Shown here: positions 7,523-16,687 of the stretch, piece after piece
Layout: each line of letters begins with the position of its first letter
Numbering within the stretch: the first letter of the stretch is position 1
Source: an uncultured Pseudanabaenaceae cyanobacterium
GTDB lineage: Bacteria > Cyanobacteriota > Cyanobacteriia > Pseudanabaenales > Pseudanabaenaceae
Length of the DNA: 64,000 nucleotides
Direction of reading: 5' to 3'
NCBI GenBank assembly: GCA_937927915.1
Contig: CALGKB010000005.1
Coordinates: 62,001-126,000, forward strand
The notes under the pieces: generated by a model
Told to the model about the DNA's origin: nothing
Seen by the model: only the letters and a program-made list of their open reading frames with translations
Database searches by the model: none
Position numbers and translations under genes: made by a program

Positions 7523-9556
7523 CTACCCCGCCTGGGGGATCAACTCTCTTAAAACTGCCGCCAACAGAGGAGCAACGGCGCCGGGGGAATATTGCCTAAT
7601 GAACTCATAGGAGGCTTGGGAGAGGCACCGCCACCGATCGGGATCGTCGTACAAATCCAAGACAGCAGTGGCAAAGGCAGCGGCTGTTTCCGCGATCACT
7701 ACGTCTTTATCGGGTTGCAGCCCCATACCTTCCGCCCCGATGGGAGTGGTAACCACTGGTAGCCCAAAAGACAGACTATGCCCAATTTTCCCCTTCATGC
7801 CTGCCCCGTAGCGCAGGGGTGCCACAAACAGACGATGGCTCAAAAAATAACTGGACACATCGGGGACATAGCCAGGTACAGTCACGCGGGGGTCCTGTGC
7901 CAGGGCTTGCACCGCCGCAGGGGGATTACTACCCAGTAAGGTGACAGGAATTTGTGGTCGTTTTGCCCAGATCAGGGGCATAATCTCTGACACTAACCAG
8001 AGTACACCATCGACGTTGGGGGCATGGTAATAACCACCAATAAATAACAACCCTTGGCGGTCAGCAAAATCAGGAATCTCCCCTTGGTAGAGGGGGTGAA
8101 TATTGGGGATAACTCTAATATTTTGTGCCCCTTTAGATTCCCCCCGCTCTAATAACAATTGCTGCAGGATGTGTTGTTCCTTGGCGGTGACGACGATTGT
8201 TATATCGGCTTGCTGTGAGCACTGTAGCTCTAGCTTTTGCATCTCTTGCCACTCTTTGCTGTCTTTCCCCTGTAATTCCGCTTCCCGTTGCAGACGGAGA
8301 AAATGTAAATCGATCGTGTCATAGATTAACTTAATACGGCGATTTTGTTGCAGGATGGGGAAGTATTTTGCCGCCAATTCCGGGCGACAGACCCAGGCAA
8401 GATCAATGTAACTAAGGCGTTGTTGCAGTCGCTTTGCCCAATCGTATTGCTGATAGGTGAAGTAGAGAACCTCAATCCCCAAACTCTCCAATTCTGAGGT
8501 ATAGGGTTCCTGCTCATGCCCGTAGTCAGGCAGAAAAATGACACTATAACCCTGCTGCAAAAGAAGGCGCAAAATTTGATAGAGGCGGAAGGCTCCTGAC
8601 TCTTTGTCATAGGGGGGGACAAGGGTGTCAATGACCAAAATGGTCGGCTGTTTGATGGCTTTGCGGGCATGGAAAGGGGGACGGGGCACACCCCACAGGG
8701 ATTCCCACAGGGAGCGATCGGGGTCAGGGGGGCAGGGGGGGAGTCGGCTAGCGCGATAAATAAGTTGGCTTTTGGGCTGATAGAGGACGGGGACATCCTT
8801 GGCAGCAAGGCGATAACAGAAATCGGCAAAGGCATAGACCCCCGATCGGAACTCTTCTCGCAAACCCTCTAGTTGCCAAAACAGACTGGTACTGATGGCA
8901 AACCCCCAGGGAGGCAGGGCTTCCGCTGGTCGCACATAGTTGTAGCAGGGTTCCCCTGGATAGTCCTGGTCGCCAAAATAGAGGGGCGTTGCCGCCATGA
9001 TCACCCCCGCACAGAGGAGATGGGTATGTTCAGAGATGATTTTTGCCCCCACCCCATAGCCTTGCTCCAGGAAGGGCAGCAACCGATCGAGATAGCCAGC
9101 CGTGACCTGACAGTGGTCATCCAAAAACAGGAGATACTGCCCCCGTGCCTTTTTCGCCAGGTAGTTCCATGCCCTGACTGCCCCTAGGGGAGAGGGGGAA
9201 TAGAGCCACTGCACACCGCCAACGCTCAACAGTTCCCCTGAGGGGGGAGTGCCATCCAGCAGGACCATCACTTCTAGGCTATAGGGAGAGGCAGTCAGAC
9301 ATTCCTGCACATAGTAGAGACAGTTGAACAGTTTGTCCCCGCTGCTATAGATGAGGACAGAAACCGTCGCATCCCAGGCAATCTGCAGGTGGAGAGGTTG
9401 GGAGGTGACTAGGGGCGGTATCAAAGTTGTCCTAGGGGCAGGGCGGTGGGGGGGCTGCTGCAGCGATCGCAATTTCCGCCACGCTCTAGTTGCTACTCCC
9501 CGAAAACCCTCTGCCTGCCAGATTTTTTGCAGTTTGTGCCAGTAATTAGTCATCAA
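7523..9556 (-). CDS. Two-domain glycosyltransferase (GT2-like plus GT4-like)
   Basis: The 677 residues hold two glycosyltransferase modules. The N-terminal one (about 60-300) is GT-A/GT2-like, with SVLIYSSGDKLFNCL, YLLFLDDHCQV (DD motif) and a nucleotide-sugar fold. The C-terminal one (about 310-670) is GT-B/GT4-like, with GGYYHAPNVDGVLWL, VPGYVPDVSSYF and the late GLPVVTTPIGAEGM motif. There is no signal peptide, so it is probably cytoplasmic or membrane-associated. It likely builds a surface polysaccharide or O-antigen. Donor and acceptor cannot be told. The convergent gap to sir is nine bases. Confidence 0.87.
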   Translation of the reverse strand: MMTNYWHKLQKIWQAEGFRGVATRAWRKLRSLQQPPHRPAPRTTLIPPLVTSQPLHLQIAWDATVSVLIYSSGDKLFNCLYYVQECLTASPYSLEVMVLLDGTPPSGELLSVGGVQWLYSPSPLGAVRAWNYLAKKARGQYLLFLDDHCQVTAGYLDRLLPFLEQGYGVGAKIISEHTHLLCAGVIMAATPLYFGDQDYPGEPCYNYVRPAEALPPWGFAISTSLFWQLEGLREEFRSGVYAFADFCYRLAAKDVPVLYQPKSQLIYRASRLPPCPPDPDRSLWESLWGVPRPPFHARKAIKQPTILVIDTLVPPYDKESGAFRLYQILRLLLQQGYSVIFLPDYGHEQEPYTSELESLGIEVLYFTYQQYDWAKRLQQRLSYIDLAWVCRPELAAKYFPILQQNRRIKLIYDTIDLHFLRLQREAELQGKDSKEWQEMQKLELQCSQQADITIVVTAKEQHILQQLLLERGESKGAQNIRVIPNIHPLYQGEIPDFADRQGLLFIGGYYHAPNVDGVLWLVSEIMPLIWAKRPQIPVTLLGSNPPAAVQALAQDPRVTVPGYVPDVSSYFLSHRLFVAPLRYGAGMKGKIGHSLSFGLPVVTTPIGAEGMGLQPDKDVVIAETAAAFATAVLDLYDDPDRWRCLSQASYEFIRQYSPGAVAPLLAAVLRELIPQAG

Positions 9557-9559
9557 AGC

Positions 9560-9928
9560 CTAGTAACGGGTGCCCAGGGGGGTATCAGCAAATAACAGGG
9601 GAGCCAGGGCGGCTGCCGTTGCCAGGGTAGTATCGCGATTGTCTGGCAGACTGTAGAACTGGTGTAAACGATCGCACAAGCCCTCTGGGGTCAGGGTCTG
9701 CACACCGTGACTGATGATGTAGCTCTGGGCGGGGGACCCCCGAAAGGCTGCAAAGGCCTGCCGACAGTAGAGCAACTGCGCCTCCCCACTTAGTTTCTGC
9801 CACTCCCAGCCCGTTATCTGCCCACTGGGTACAACAGGTTTAGCTGCCACCATCTGCCCCCCTAGCAAACACAGCAATACGATCGTTAAGACTTGACAAA
9901 TCCAGCGCCCCATTGTTGTAAAATGCAA
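9560..9928 (-). CDS. Small secreted hypothetical protein
   Basis: This 122-residue protein starts with a typical signal peptide: a hydrophobic core VLTIVLLCLLGGQMV and a cleavage-like AAA or VAA-KP site near residue 29. The mature part is about 93 residues with two cysteines (C55 and C84), which could form a disulfide. I recognise no family. It is only four bases upstream of the glycosyltransferase gene on the same strand, so the two are probably co-transcribed, and an envelope role is plausible. Confidence 0.75.
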   Translation of the reverse strand: MHFTTMGRWICQVLTIVLLCLLGGQMVAAKPVVPSGQITGWEWQKLSGEAQLLYCRQAFAAFRGSPAQSYIISHGVQTLTPEGLCDRLHQFYSLPDNRDTTLATAAALAPLLFADTPLGTRY

Positions 9929-9974
9929 TACTAATTAACTCCCATAGTACCGCCAATAGATTTTAGTTTAACCC

Positions 9975-10241
9975 GTGACGGAAACTTACCTCAATCATCC
10001 TACCTTTGGACTGCTATCGCGCATCTGCGTTTTGGATGAGCAACGGAGTCTGTTTACTACCCTGTATGCCCATCGCCTCTTTTTCATCATCACCAATGCC
10101 AATGGCACGACACAGTTTGAACCCCTGACGCGGGGGGATGCTAAGATGCTGGTGGAAACAAAACTGCGCCATCTCCGTCGGGAAGGTAACCAAACTGACC
10201 TGGAGCAACTCCAGCACATTTTTAAGCGTACTTTTGCCTAA
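9975..10241 (+). CDS. pipX: PipX, PII-interacting co-activator of NtcA
   Basis: The 88 residues follow the PipX pattern: a tudor-like N-terminal domain beginning TYLNHPTFGLL, then LFTTLYAHRLFF, RGDAKMLVETKLRHLRR and a helical C-terminus LQHIFKRTF. PipX binds NtcA and stabilises its active 2-oxoglutarate-bound form, or is sequestered by PII when nitrogen is plentiful. The start is GTG at 9975. In many cyanobacteria pipX is followed by the PLP-protein gene pipY; here a small unrelated gene follows 12 bases later with a strong AGGAGG site. Confidence 0.92.
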   Translation: MTETYLNHPTFGLLSRICVLDEQRSLFTTLYAHRLFFIITNANGTTQFEPLTRGDAKMLVETKLRHLRREGNQTDLEQLQHIFKRTFA

Positions 10242-10253
10242 AAGGAGGAAAGC

Positions 10254-10535
10254 ATGATCAAACAGGGGGTAGGGTTATTACTCTGGTGGGTAGCGGGGCT
10301 AACCTGGGCACAGACGGTGACCATTCAAGATACGCAGACGGAGGCGCAAAAGGCATTACAGGAACAGGTACTGGACTCCTCGGGCAGCCGTAGCCTCAAT
10401 GAGCTAATTCACCGTGCCAACCTTGCCAACCGCCGATCGCTGCAGCAGTTCCGCGCTGACCAGGAGGAATCCTTCCAAGAGGCAGTAAAGACCTTCCGCC
10501 AGCAGCAAAAGGAGCGACTGCAACAAAAGCCCTAA
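10254..10535 (+). CDS. Small exported helical protein downstream of pipX
   Basis: This is an unrecognised 93-residue protein. The first 19 residues (MIKQGVGLLLWWVAGLTWAQ) look like a signal peptide with a WAQ cleavage site. The rest is charged and glutamine-rich and is predicted to be helical or coiled-coil (RRSLQQFRADQEESFQEA). The start has an excellent AGGAGG ribosome site. It sits 12 bases after pipX, so it is likely to share its transcript. Its last four bases overlap the convergent zinc-ribbon gene. Confidence 0.75.
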   Translation: MIKQGVGLLLWWVAGLTWAQTVTIQDTQTEAQKALQEQVLDSSGSRSLNELIHRANLANRRSLQQFRADQEESFQEAVKTFRQQQKERLQQKP

Positions 10536-10873
10536 TCCACTGTTTGCACCTCTACATCAATCGTGCCGGGGGGAGTGAGCCTGACAAACTGCCCTTGGCG
10601 GACTTCCAGGGGTTCACCGCAGGCGGGACAAACAAAGGACTGCTCTTTGATGGCTGTAGAAACCTGACCACAGACGGGGCAACTAGCGGTCACAACACGC
10701 GTGCGCAGCCAGATTTGCAGTGCCAAGATAAACAGGATTGGTGCCAGCAGTAGCAGCAGGAAGATGACCAGCAATGATTGCACTACCCACCCCAACCCCA
10801 GGGCACCCAGGAGGGTCACAAACAGCAGCAATCCCAGCCAAAAACGGATGCCATCAATTTGATAGTAAGACAT
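10532..10873 (-). CDS. Membrane-anchored zinc-ribbon protein
   Basis: The 113 residues have two hydrophobic segments (about 12-30 and 33-55) followed by a soluble C-terminus. That part contains paired CPVCG and CPACG motifs near residues 65-85, a rubredoxin-type or zinc-ribbon arrangement. The ribbon probably faces the cytoplasm. I do not recognise a specific family. It overlaps the convergent small gene by four bases at its 3' end. Confidence 0.78.
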   Translation of the reverse strand: MSYYQIDGIRFWLGLLLFVTLLGALGLGWVVQSLLVIFLLLLLAPILFILALQIWLRTRVVTASCPVCGQVSTAIKEQSFVCPACGEPLEVRQGQFVRLTPPGTIDVEVQTVD

Positions 10874-10939
10874 AGCTGTTTTCCCGCAATTTCATCTATC
10901 ATAGCCCCTGGAGAATTAGGTGGACGAAATTAAAAAATT

Positions 10940-12280
10940 ATGAAACTTTTCCCCCTCGATCGGGCAGTTCTGCTAGTGAGTTTGCTGTTAACAATAGCGA
11001 TCGGGGTGGTGTGGTGGCAGGGGGATCAAACTGTGCCGCAGGTGCGGGAATTTACCTGGCATAATCGGGTGGTGACGGGGCAGGAAGAGATGTTTATGAT
11101 CACCTTCAGCCGCCCGATGAACACTCAGAGTGTAGAAAGCAATCTGCAAATTGTCCCCCCCTTGGTGGGCAAATTTAGTTGGTCAGGACGGCGTATGGCT
11201 TACACTTTAACCAGACCAATTCCCTACGGACAGAAATTTACCTTGACGATCAAGAATGCCACCGATCGCTATGGCAATTCCCCGGGGCAGTTGCACTTTA
11301 GCAGCAATTTTTTCTCCCCCGATCGCGCCTTTGTTTATATTGGTAGCCAGGGGGAAGAGGCGGGCAGATTAGTGCTGCATAATTTCACCCAGGGGGAGCA
11401 TCGCCTGTTGACACCCCCCAACCAAGTAGTAACAGATTTTCGCATTTATCCCGATCGTGCCCGCATTTTATACAGTGCTATCCCCCAGGGGGAAAACTTT
11501 AGTCTTTTGGATCAGGAACTATTTACAGTGACCACAGGCATCGGCAACAGTCCAGGGCAGATAGCCAAAATTTTAGACAAGCGGGAATACCAAATTTTTC
11601 GCTTTGACCTAGCCCCAGATGGCAGCAAAATTGTTGTGCAAAGATTAAACCGCGCGACGCCTGGCAGTTATGGTTTGTGGCAGATTAGTAATCAAAAATT
11701 GACTCCCTTGCGCCAACCCCCAGGGGGAGAATTTATGATTGCCCCTGACAACTATTCCCTCGCTATTACCCAAGGGGAAGGAGTGGCTATTTTAGCTTTA
11801 GAGGAAGGAGCAGAACCCCTAGATTTTCTGCCCAAATTTGGCAATATCCTGTGCTTTAATCGGGACGGTTCCCAAGCAGCTATGATTAGGTTTAATAAGG
11901 ACTACACCCGATCGTTATTCCTAGTTACGAATCAGGGGCAGGAGCAGGAACTTATGCGCATTCATGGCTCTTTTTTAGGGGGACAATTCGATTTCACCAG
12001 TAAATTTCTGTACCTGTTGTTAACAGATGTAGAACAAACCGCCACCACTTACCAAGAGCATCCCTACCTGGCGGTACTGGACTTGCAGGAGAAAAAAGCC
12101 CATCAATTGCTTGACCTCAAAGGGCACAAAAACGTGGGATTTCATCTTTCCCCTGACAATCAAGAAATTCTCCTTGCCACCGATCGCTCTCCCCTCTATG
12201 TCCTCTCTGTCAACCCCCTGGGGCAAAACCCCGGCACCGTCCTGACCTGGTGGGGCAAACAACCCCGCTGGCTGCCCTAG
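10940..12280 (+). CDS. Exported or anchored protein: Ig-like domain plus TolB-like beta-propeller
   Basis: The 446-residue protein has one N-terminal hydrophobic segment (about 9-28, VLLVSLLLTIAIGVVWW). A bacterial Ig-like domain follows (about 40-125, FMITFSRPMNTQSVESNLQI, typical of the SbsA-type module). The rest has repeated beta-strand units of the WD40/TolB type (IYPDRARILYS, DLAPDGSKIVV, LSPDNQEILLA), about five or six blades. It is probably periplasmic and anchored by the N-terminal helix. Function unknown. Its stop overlaps the convergent RodZ-like gene by four bases. Confidence 0.8.
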   Translation: MKLFPLDRAVLLVSLLLTIAIGVVWWQGDQTVPQVREFTWHNRVVTGQEEMFMITFSRPMNTQSVESNLQIVPPLVGKFSWSGRRMAYTLTRPIPYGQKFTLTIKNATDRYGNSPGQLHFSSNFFSPDRAFVYIGSQGEEAGRLVLHNFTQGEHRLLTPPNQVVTDFRIYPDRARILYSAIPQGENFSLLDQELFTVTTGIGNSPGQIAKILDKREYQIFRFDLAPDGSKIVVQRLNRATPGSYGLWQISNQKLTPLRQPPGGEFMIAPDNYSLAITQGEGVAILALEEGAEPLDFLPKFGNILCFNRDGSQAAMIRFNKDYTRSLFLVTNQGQEQELMRIHGSFLGGQFDFTSKFLYLLLTDVEQTATTYQEHPYLAVLDLQEKKAHQLLDLKGHKNVGFHLSPDNQEILLATDRSPLYVLSVNPLGQNPGTVLTWWGKQPRWLP

Positions 12281-12996
12281 AGGCGCGCTCCGTTACGATC
12301 GAACAGGACTTCTACTACTTCCCCTTCTTCCCCCAGGACTTGGGGCGGATTTTGATTAAACTGTAGTTTGACAGCGGCGGCGTTACCTACCCGCAGGTTG
12401 AGCTGTTCTTGCGCTGTCCAGGACTGCGTAGTTCCCTCCGAGAGAATGCCTTCAAACACAACGTTGCCATCGGCGGTGACTCTAAGCCAGGATTCCCCGT
12501 GCATTTCTACCTTGACATTTACAGGTGCGCCTGCACTGGTGGGGGAGGTAGGAGGAGTTACTACTTGGGGGACAACCTGCGGTTCTGTAACGGGGGGACT
12601 AACTTTTTCGCGGCGGGGGAGGGGTTCTTGCAAGAATAGCGCCAAGACACTGACAGAGGTAAAAACGATAGCCACGTAGAGGACATAAAGATGCCAAGGA
12701 CGCAATTCGGGTTTGGGGGATGATGGTAACCCTTCTAGGGGCGGCACAGCGGGCGGAAACTGATCAGCAATATTCACTATGCCCACTGCCTGACCATATT
12801 TGCGGATGAAACCCTGGACATACACTAATTCCGGCAAGTGGTCAAGGTTGCCCTCTTCCAGAGCCTGCAGGTGGCGTTTGGAGATCAGCGTTGCCGCTTG
12901 GATTTGGTCAAGGGTGAGGTCCTTTGCCTCCCGCACCTGTTTTAATTGCGCACCGATCTCCGCTAACTTTGCTGCTAGTTCCCCTTGTGTCGTCAC
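12277..12996 (-). CDS. RodZ-like membrane protein with cytoplasmic HTH and DUF4115
   Basis: The 239 residues have a RodZ-like layout. An N-terminal Cro-type helix-turn-helix (about 8-75, LKQVREAKDLTLDQIQAATL, RHLQALEEGNLDHLPE, YVQGFIRKYG) comes first. One transmembrane segment follows (about 106-125, LYVLYVAIVFTSVSVLALFL), then a proline/threonine-rich linker and a periplasmic DUF4115 domain (ESWLRVTADGNVVFEGIL). RodZ links MreB to the wall-elongation machinery. The reading frame starts inside the end of the pseudouridine synthase gene (ATGA overlap), so the two are translationally coupled. Confidence 0.87.
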   Translation of the reverse strand: MTTQGELAAKLAEIGAQLKQVREAKDLTLDQIQAATLISKRHLQALEEGNLDHLPELVYVQGFIRKYGQAVGIVNIADQFPPAVPPLEGLPSSPKPELRPWHLYVLYVAIVFTSVSVLALFLQEPLPRREKVSPPVTEPQVVPQVVTPPTSPTSAGAPVNVKVEMHGESWLRVTADGNVVFEGILSEGTTQSWTAQEQLNLRVGNAAAVKLQFNQNPPQVLGEEGEVVEVLFDRNGARL

Positions 12997-13745
12997 TGCT
13001 CATTCCACGATCGTGCTATTTCTAGCTTAGAAGATGGTGGTGAAATTGCCAAGATTTCTGTTGGCGCCAGCACTCTATAGCGCCCCCTGGGAATGCCCGC
13101 CAGGGAGAGATGCCCAATTTGGTGACGGTGTAATTTAACCACAGGATGGTGCAATAATTCCGCGACGCGCCGAATTTGCCGATTACGCCCTTCCCGTAGC
13201 ACAATGTAGAGGAGGGTTTGCCCCCCTTGATAGTCCCAAATCTCTACCTGGGCTGGCAGGGTCAACCGATCGTCTAACAAAACCCCCGACCGCCACTTGG
13301 CTACTGTAGCAGGGGATACCCTCCCTTTAACCCACACCTGGTAATGTTTGGGCACATGATGGCGGGGATGGCTCCACCGTTGCGCTAGGTCACCGTCATT
13401 GGTGAGGAGGACGGCACCACTGCTGTCAGTGTCTAGTCTGCCAACATAGAACAGATGGTGGAACTGGGGGGGGAGGAGGTCGTAGATAGTTTGGCGCCCT
13501 TGGGGGTCATAGCGGGTACAGATTACGCCTACGGGCTTGTGCAAGAGGAGATAAGAGAGTTGGGGGAGGGGAGGCAGGGGTTGACCGTCAATTTCAATCC
13601 TGTCGGTGGAGGGGTCGGCAGTAGTGCCCAAAGTAGTGACAATCTCCCCATTCAACCGCACTCTCCCCGCTAAAATTATTTGCTCCGCCTGGCGGCGGGA
13701 ACTGACCCCATGACGGGCTAAAATTTTCTGTAACCGATCGGGCAT
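12993..13745 (-). CDS. rluB: RsuA/RluB-family rRNA pseudouridine synthase
   Basis: The 250-residue protein has an N-terminal S4 RNA-binding domain (about 1-60, RLQKILARHGVSSRRQAEQII). The catalytic domain follows, with the active-site aspartate in VGRLDTDSSGAVLLTNDG near residue 108 and the late EGRNRQIRR motif. It converts a uridine of 23S (RluB) or 16S (RsuA) rRNA to pseudouridine; the sequence alone does not firmly separate these. It overlaps the RodZ-like gene by four bases and is divergent from the broken phosphatase gene three bases away. Confidence 0.9.
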   Translation of the reverse strand: MPDRLQKILARHGVSSRRQAEQIILAGRVRLNGEIVTTLGTTADPSTDRIEIDGQPLPPLPQLSYLLLHKPVGVICTRYDPQGRQTIYDLLPPQFHHLFYVGRLDTDSSGAVLLTNDGDLAQRWSHPRHHVPKHYQVWVKGRVSPATVAKWRSGVLLDDRLTLPAQVEIWDYQGGQTLLYIVLREGRNRQIRRVAELLHHPVVKLHRHQIGHLSLAGIPRGRYRVLAPTEILAISPPSSKLEIARSWNEQ

Positions 13746-13748
13746 ACC

Positions 13749-14350
13749 ATGAACCTGACGCTCTATTTTCTACGCCATGGCGAAACCACCTATTCCCAGG
13801 TGGGGTGCTACTGCGGCAATCTCGATCCCCATCTTACCGAAGTCGGCAGGGAGATGGCAGAGGCATTTACTGCCCACTATGCGAGGGCAATCTATGTCAG
13901 TCCTATGACCCGCACGATGGAGACGGCGCAACCTCTCCGTAGCAGGATTGGCAAGGAGATGATTCTACGGGAGGGGCTTACGGGGAGTGGGAGGGCATGA
14001 TGCCCCAAGAGGTGCAAGAAAAATACCACGATGCCTATTTGCTGTGGTTAGCTGACCCCGGTTGGAATGCCCCGGTGGGGGGAGAACGGGGGGTAGATAT
14101 TGCGCGGCGCACTAGCACGGTGATTGCCGAAATTCAGGAGCAGTTTAGCAGTGGCAATGTCCTCATTGTCTCCCACAAAGCTACAATTCCCATTATGCTC
14201 TGCAGTCTGCTGGGGATCGATGGGGGTCGGATTGCCATCCCCGTTGCCTCCGTCAGTATCGTGGCAATGGCACAGCGGGGACCTCTAGTGCAAGTCATGG
14301 GCGATCGTTCCCACCTGCCACCGCACCTAAGACAGAGGGAAGGACACTAA
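13749..14350 (+). pseudogene. Histidine phosphatase split into two frames
   Basis: Two open frames, 13749-14000 (83 codons) and 13997-14350 (117 codons), together make one histidine phosphatase. The first carries the catalytic LYFLRHGETTYS motif and SPMTRTMETAQPL, then runs into LREGLTGSGRA and a stop. Reading the other frame across 13977-13996 gives YGEWEGM, the expected continuation, and the second part carries [11 protein letters not shown] with the second catalytic histidine. The break near 13970-13985 also seems to lack a few residues between REGL and YGEWEG. The frames overlap as ATGA, so two coupled polypeptides are conceivable, but a frameshift is simpler. The end overlaps trpG by one base. 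Confidence 0.8.
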
Positions 14351-14952
14351 TGCTACTAGTTATCGACAACTACGACAGTTTCACCTACAACCTCGTGCAA
14401 TATTTGGGGGAGTTGTTGCCTGGGTTTCCCCACCTGCAGGATATTAAGGTCTACCGCAACGATGCCATCACCCTGGAGGAGGTCAAGGCACTGCAGCCCC
14501 TGGGCATTATCATCTCTCCCGGTCCTGGGCATCCCTCGGAGTCCGGCATCTCTTTGGCGATTATTCAGCACCTGCGGGGGCAAGTACCCATCCTGGGAGT
14601 CTGTCTGGGACACCAAGCCATCGGTCTTCTCCATGGGGGCAAGATTACCTCCGCCCCTACCCTCATGCACGGCAAAACTTCTGAAATTTTCCACAGCGAT
14701 CGGGGGGTGTTGCAGGGTTTGCCCAATCCCTTTATCGCCACCAGGTACCACAGTTTGGTCATCGATGGGGCTACTCTGCCTGGCGAGCTAGAAGTCACCG
14801 CCTGGACAGCGGATGGGACAATTATGGCAGTGCGACATCGCCACTATCCCCATTTGGAAGGAGTACAATTTCACCCAGAGAGCATCCTCACAACGGTGGG
14901 CAAGCAGATTTTACGGAACTTTTTGCTGACTACGACACCCCAGGGCAACTAG
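14350..14952 (+). CDS. trpG: Anthranilate/aminodeoxychorismate synthase glutamine amidotransferase subunit
   Basis: This 200-residue class I glutamine amidotransferase begins with the characteristic [22 protein letters not shown]. The nucleophile cysteine is in [10 protein letters not shown] near residue 84, and the triad is completed by FHPESI near 176. It supplies ammonia to TrpE or PabB; in cyanobacteria one subunit often serves both tryptophan and folate synthesis. The start codon overlaps the stop of the split phosphatase (TAATG). trpD lies 12 kb downstream, not in the same operon. Confidence 0.92.
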   Translation: MLLVIDNYDSFTYNLVQYLGELLPGFPHLQDIKVYRNDAITLEEVKALQPLGIIISPGPGHPSESGISLAIIQHLRGQVPILGVCLGHQAIGLLHGGKITSAPTLMHGKTSEIFHSDRGVLQGLPNPFIATRYHSLVIDGATLPGELEVTAWTADGTIMAVRHRHYPHLEGVQFHPESILTTVGKQILRNFLLTTTPQGN

Positions 14953-15929
14953 CGTTTCTGTTCTAGGAGGGCAAGCTCAGCATCCAGGATCGTCTGTCCT
15001 GTGATCGCTAAAAATACATCGTCCAAACTGGGACGGGATTGGGAATAGCTGAACAAAGGTAGCCCCTGTTCACTCAAAGCTGTCTCGATTGCCTGTTGTA
15101 CCCCCGCCTCCCTATTGACAATCAAGTTAATGGCATTACCCTGGGCGGGGTTAAGTAAACTACTGCGCACAAAAGGTAACTGTGCCAATACTGCCATCCC
15201 CTTCTGGGCTAACTCCAGCTCCGTAAACTCTCTTAGCTTCACTGTCACCCGATCGCCCCCTAGGTTTTGCTTCAACTGGTCGGGGGTGCCCTCCGCAATT
15301 AACTTGCCCCGATCGATAATTGCCACCCGATCTGCCAGGGCATCGATTTCCTCTAGGTAGTGACTGGTGAGCAAAATGGTAATGCCACTTGCCCGCAACT
15401 TCTGCAGAAATTCCCAAATTGCCAGCCGCGACTGAATATCTAAACCCACCGTTGGCTCATCTAGCACTAACACCTCCGGCTGATGTAGCAACCCCGCTGC
15501 CAAATCCAAGCGCTTGCGTATGCCTCCTGAGTAAGTCCCCGATCGTTTATCGGCGTACTCCCCTAACTGCACTAAATCAATAACCCGATCGATGGCTTTA
15601 GGTATCTCCCTGGGGGGAATGTGATAGAGCGCCCCCTGCAATTCCAGCAGTTCCCTGCCCGTCAGTACCTTGTCCAGTGCCACTTCCTGCGCCACATAGC
15701 CCAACTTTTGGCGGATCGCCCGTTCCTCCGTGAGACCACAGACCTTAATCGTGCCCCGATCGGGCTGTAGGAGAGTACAGATACAGCGAATCGTCGTTGT
15801 TTTACCCGCGCCGTTGGGACCTAGCAGACCATAGATCACCCCAGGGGGCACCTCTAGGGATAAGTCATCCACCGCTACCTTGCCTTGGTAGGATTTGCGC
15901 AGATTCTTGACCTCGATCGCTAACATCAC
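14949..15929 (-). CDS. ABC transporter ATP-binding protein, DrrA-like
   Basis: The 326-residue ATPase has Walker [11 protein letters not shown] near residue 40, a signature [11 protein letters not shown] near 140, Walker [13 protein letters not shown] and the switch histidine in [11 protein letters not shown]-terminal extension of about 100 residues (after 225) matches the accessory domain of DrrA-type exporters. No permease is adjacent in the window, so its partner lies elsewhere. The stop overlaps trpG by four bases. The tRNA-Arg gene follows upstream on the same strand. Confidence 0.92.
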   Translation of the reverse strand: MMLAIEVKNLRKSYQGKVAVDDLSLEVPPGVIYGLLGPNGAGKTTTIRCICTLLQPDRGTIKVCGLTEERAIRQKLGYVAQEVALDKVLTGRELLELQGALYHIPPREIPKAIDRVIDLVQLGEYADKRSGTYSGGIRKRLDLAAGLLHQPEVLVLDEPTVGLDIQSRLAIWEFLQKLRASGITILLTSHYLEEIDALADRVAIIDRGKLIAEGTPDQLKQNLGGDRVTVKLREFTELELAQKGMAVLAQLPFVRSSLLNPAQGNAINLIVNREAGVQQAIETALSEQGLPLFSYSQSRPSLDDVFLAITGQTILDAELALLEQKR

Positions 15930-15946
15930 GTTCCCTCCTTGTTAAC

Positions 15947-16019
15947 GGGACTGGCCGGACTTGAACCGGCGACCTAGCGCTTAGGAGGCGCTTGCTCTAT
16001 CCACCTGAGCCACAGCCCC
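15947..16019 (-). tRNA. tRNA-Arg (anticodon CCT)
   Basis: Read on the minus strand, the 73 bases fold as a complete tRNA. The 7-bp acceptor stem is GGGGCTG/CAGTCCC with one G-T pair. There is a D arm, an anticodon stem AGCGC/GCGCT with loop CTCCTAA, and a T arm GCCGG-TTCAAGT-CCGGC. The anticodon CCT reads AGG arginine codons. The CCA end is not encoded. The 5' part overlaps the 3' end of the upstream protein gene on the same strand by 46 bases. Confidence 0.95.
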
Positions 16020-16567
16020 ATACCGTAGTCATTATAGCGTGCTGTCAGACAGCGCATTGCATCCTCTAGGAGAGCCTGTTCTACCCCTCGCAGTTGGGAT
16101 GTAGTTTGTGGTAGCCAGAAATCCCCATGTTCTGTCCCAGGGGGTGGCAAAATATCTGTCACAGGGGCATCTAAAAAGTAGGTATGCTCCAGGCGCACAC
16201 CCCACACTTCCCCTTCTACAGCGTAGTCTAGTTGGTAGGCATAGAGACTCTCACCGCAGCCATGCTCCGCCTCCTCCGCACAAAATCGATCGGGGTCATA
16301 GGGATAGACATCGACAATGGTTGCCAAGCCCTGGATAGCTAAGCTGGGAAAGGTGGCGGGGTCAAAGCCATAGGCGGCTAGAAACTCCAGGCAGAGCTGT
16401 TGCAGGTGGGGATGGTCAGGGAAGGGCAAAGCGTGAATCAACACCCGTCCACGATAGCGGCGCACAAATTGCGGCGGGTCAACCACAACCACCGTCGAGT
16501 AGAGCTGCGCCAAAAAACTAACTGCTTCTTCTGGTGTAAGGGAAAGGACGGGATAAGTCATAGTCAT
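15974..16567 (-). CDS. Hypothetical protein, possibly ASCH/PUA-like, 3' end within tRNA-Arg
   Basis: The 197-residue protein is not firmly identified. YRGRVLIHALPFPD near residues 38-51 resembles the strand-turn of ASCH domains (RGxxLIHA), which suggests an RNA- or nucleotide-binding fold. The rest, with HTYFLDAPVTDILPPPG, is unassigned. The last 15 or so codons (ending LWLRWIEQAPPKR) lie inside the tRNA-Arg gene on the same strand, so the stop codon is tRNA sequence. Transcription from this gene would pass through the tRNA. A second ATG two codons in could also be the start. Confidence 0.72.
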   Translation of the reverse strand: MTMTYPVLSLTPEEAVSFLAQLYSTVVVVDPPQFVRRYRGRVLIHALPFPDHPHLQQLCLEFLAAYGFDPATFPSLAIQGLATIVDVYPYDPDRFCAEEAEHGCGESLYAYQLDYAVEGEVWGVRLEHTYFLDAPVTDILPPPGTEHGDFWLPQTTSQLRGVEQALLEDAMRCLTARYNDYGMGLWLRWIEQAPPKR

Positions 16568-16687
16568 CTGGGAAACCTACTATATTTGATCATAGAGGTT
16601 CCTGGCTTTTTTGTTGACCTATCTCAGCAATCCTGTTAGGATGATTCATTTTCTAAACAACACCTGAGTACAGGGCGCAGTAGGCAC

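Noticed and set aside
8326-8835. A 169-codon minus-strand frame inside the two-domain glycosyltransferase
   Set aside because: It overlaps a recognised glycosyltransferase in another frame and has no recognisable domain.
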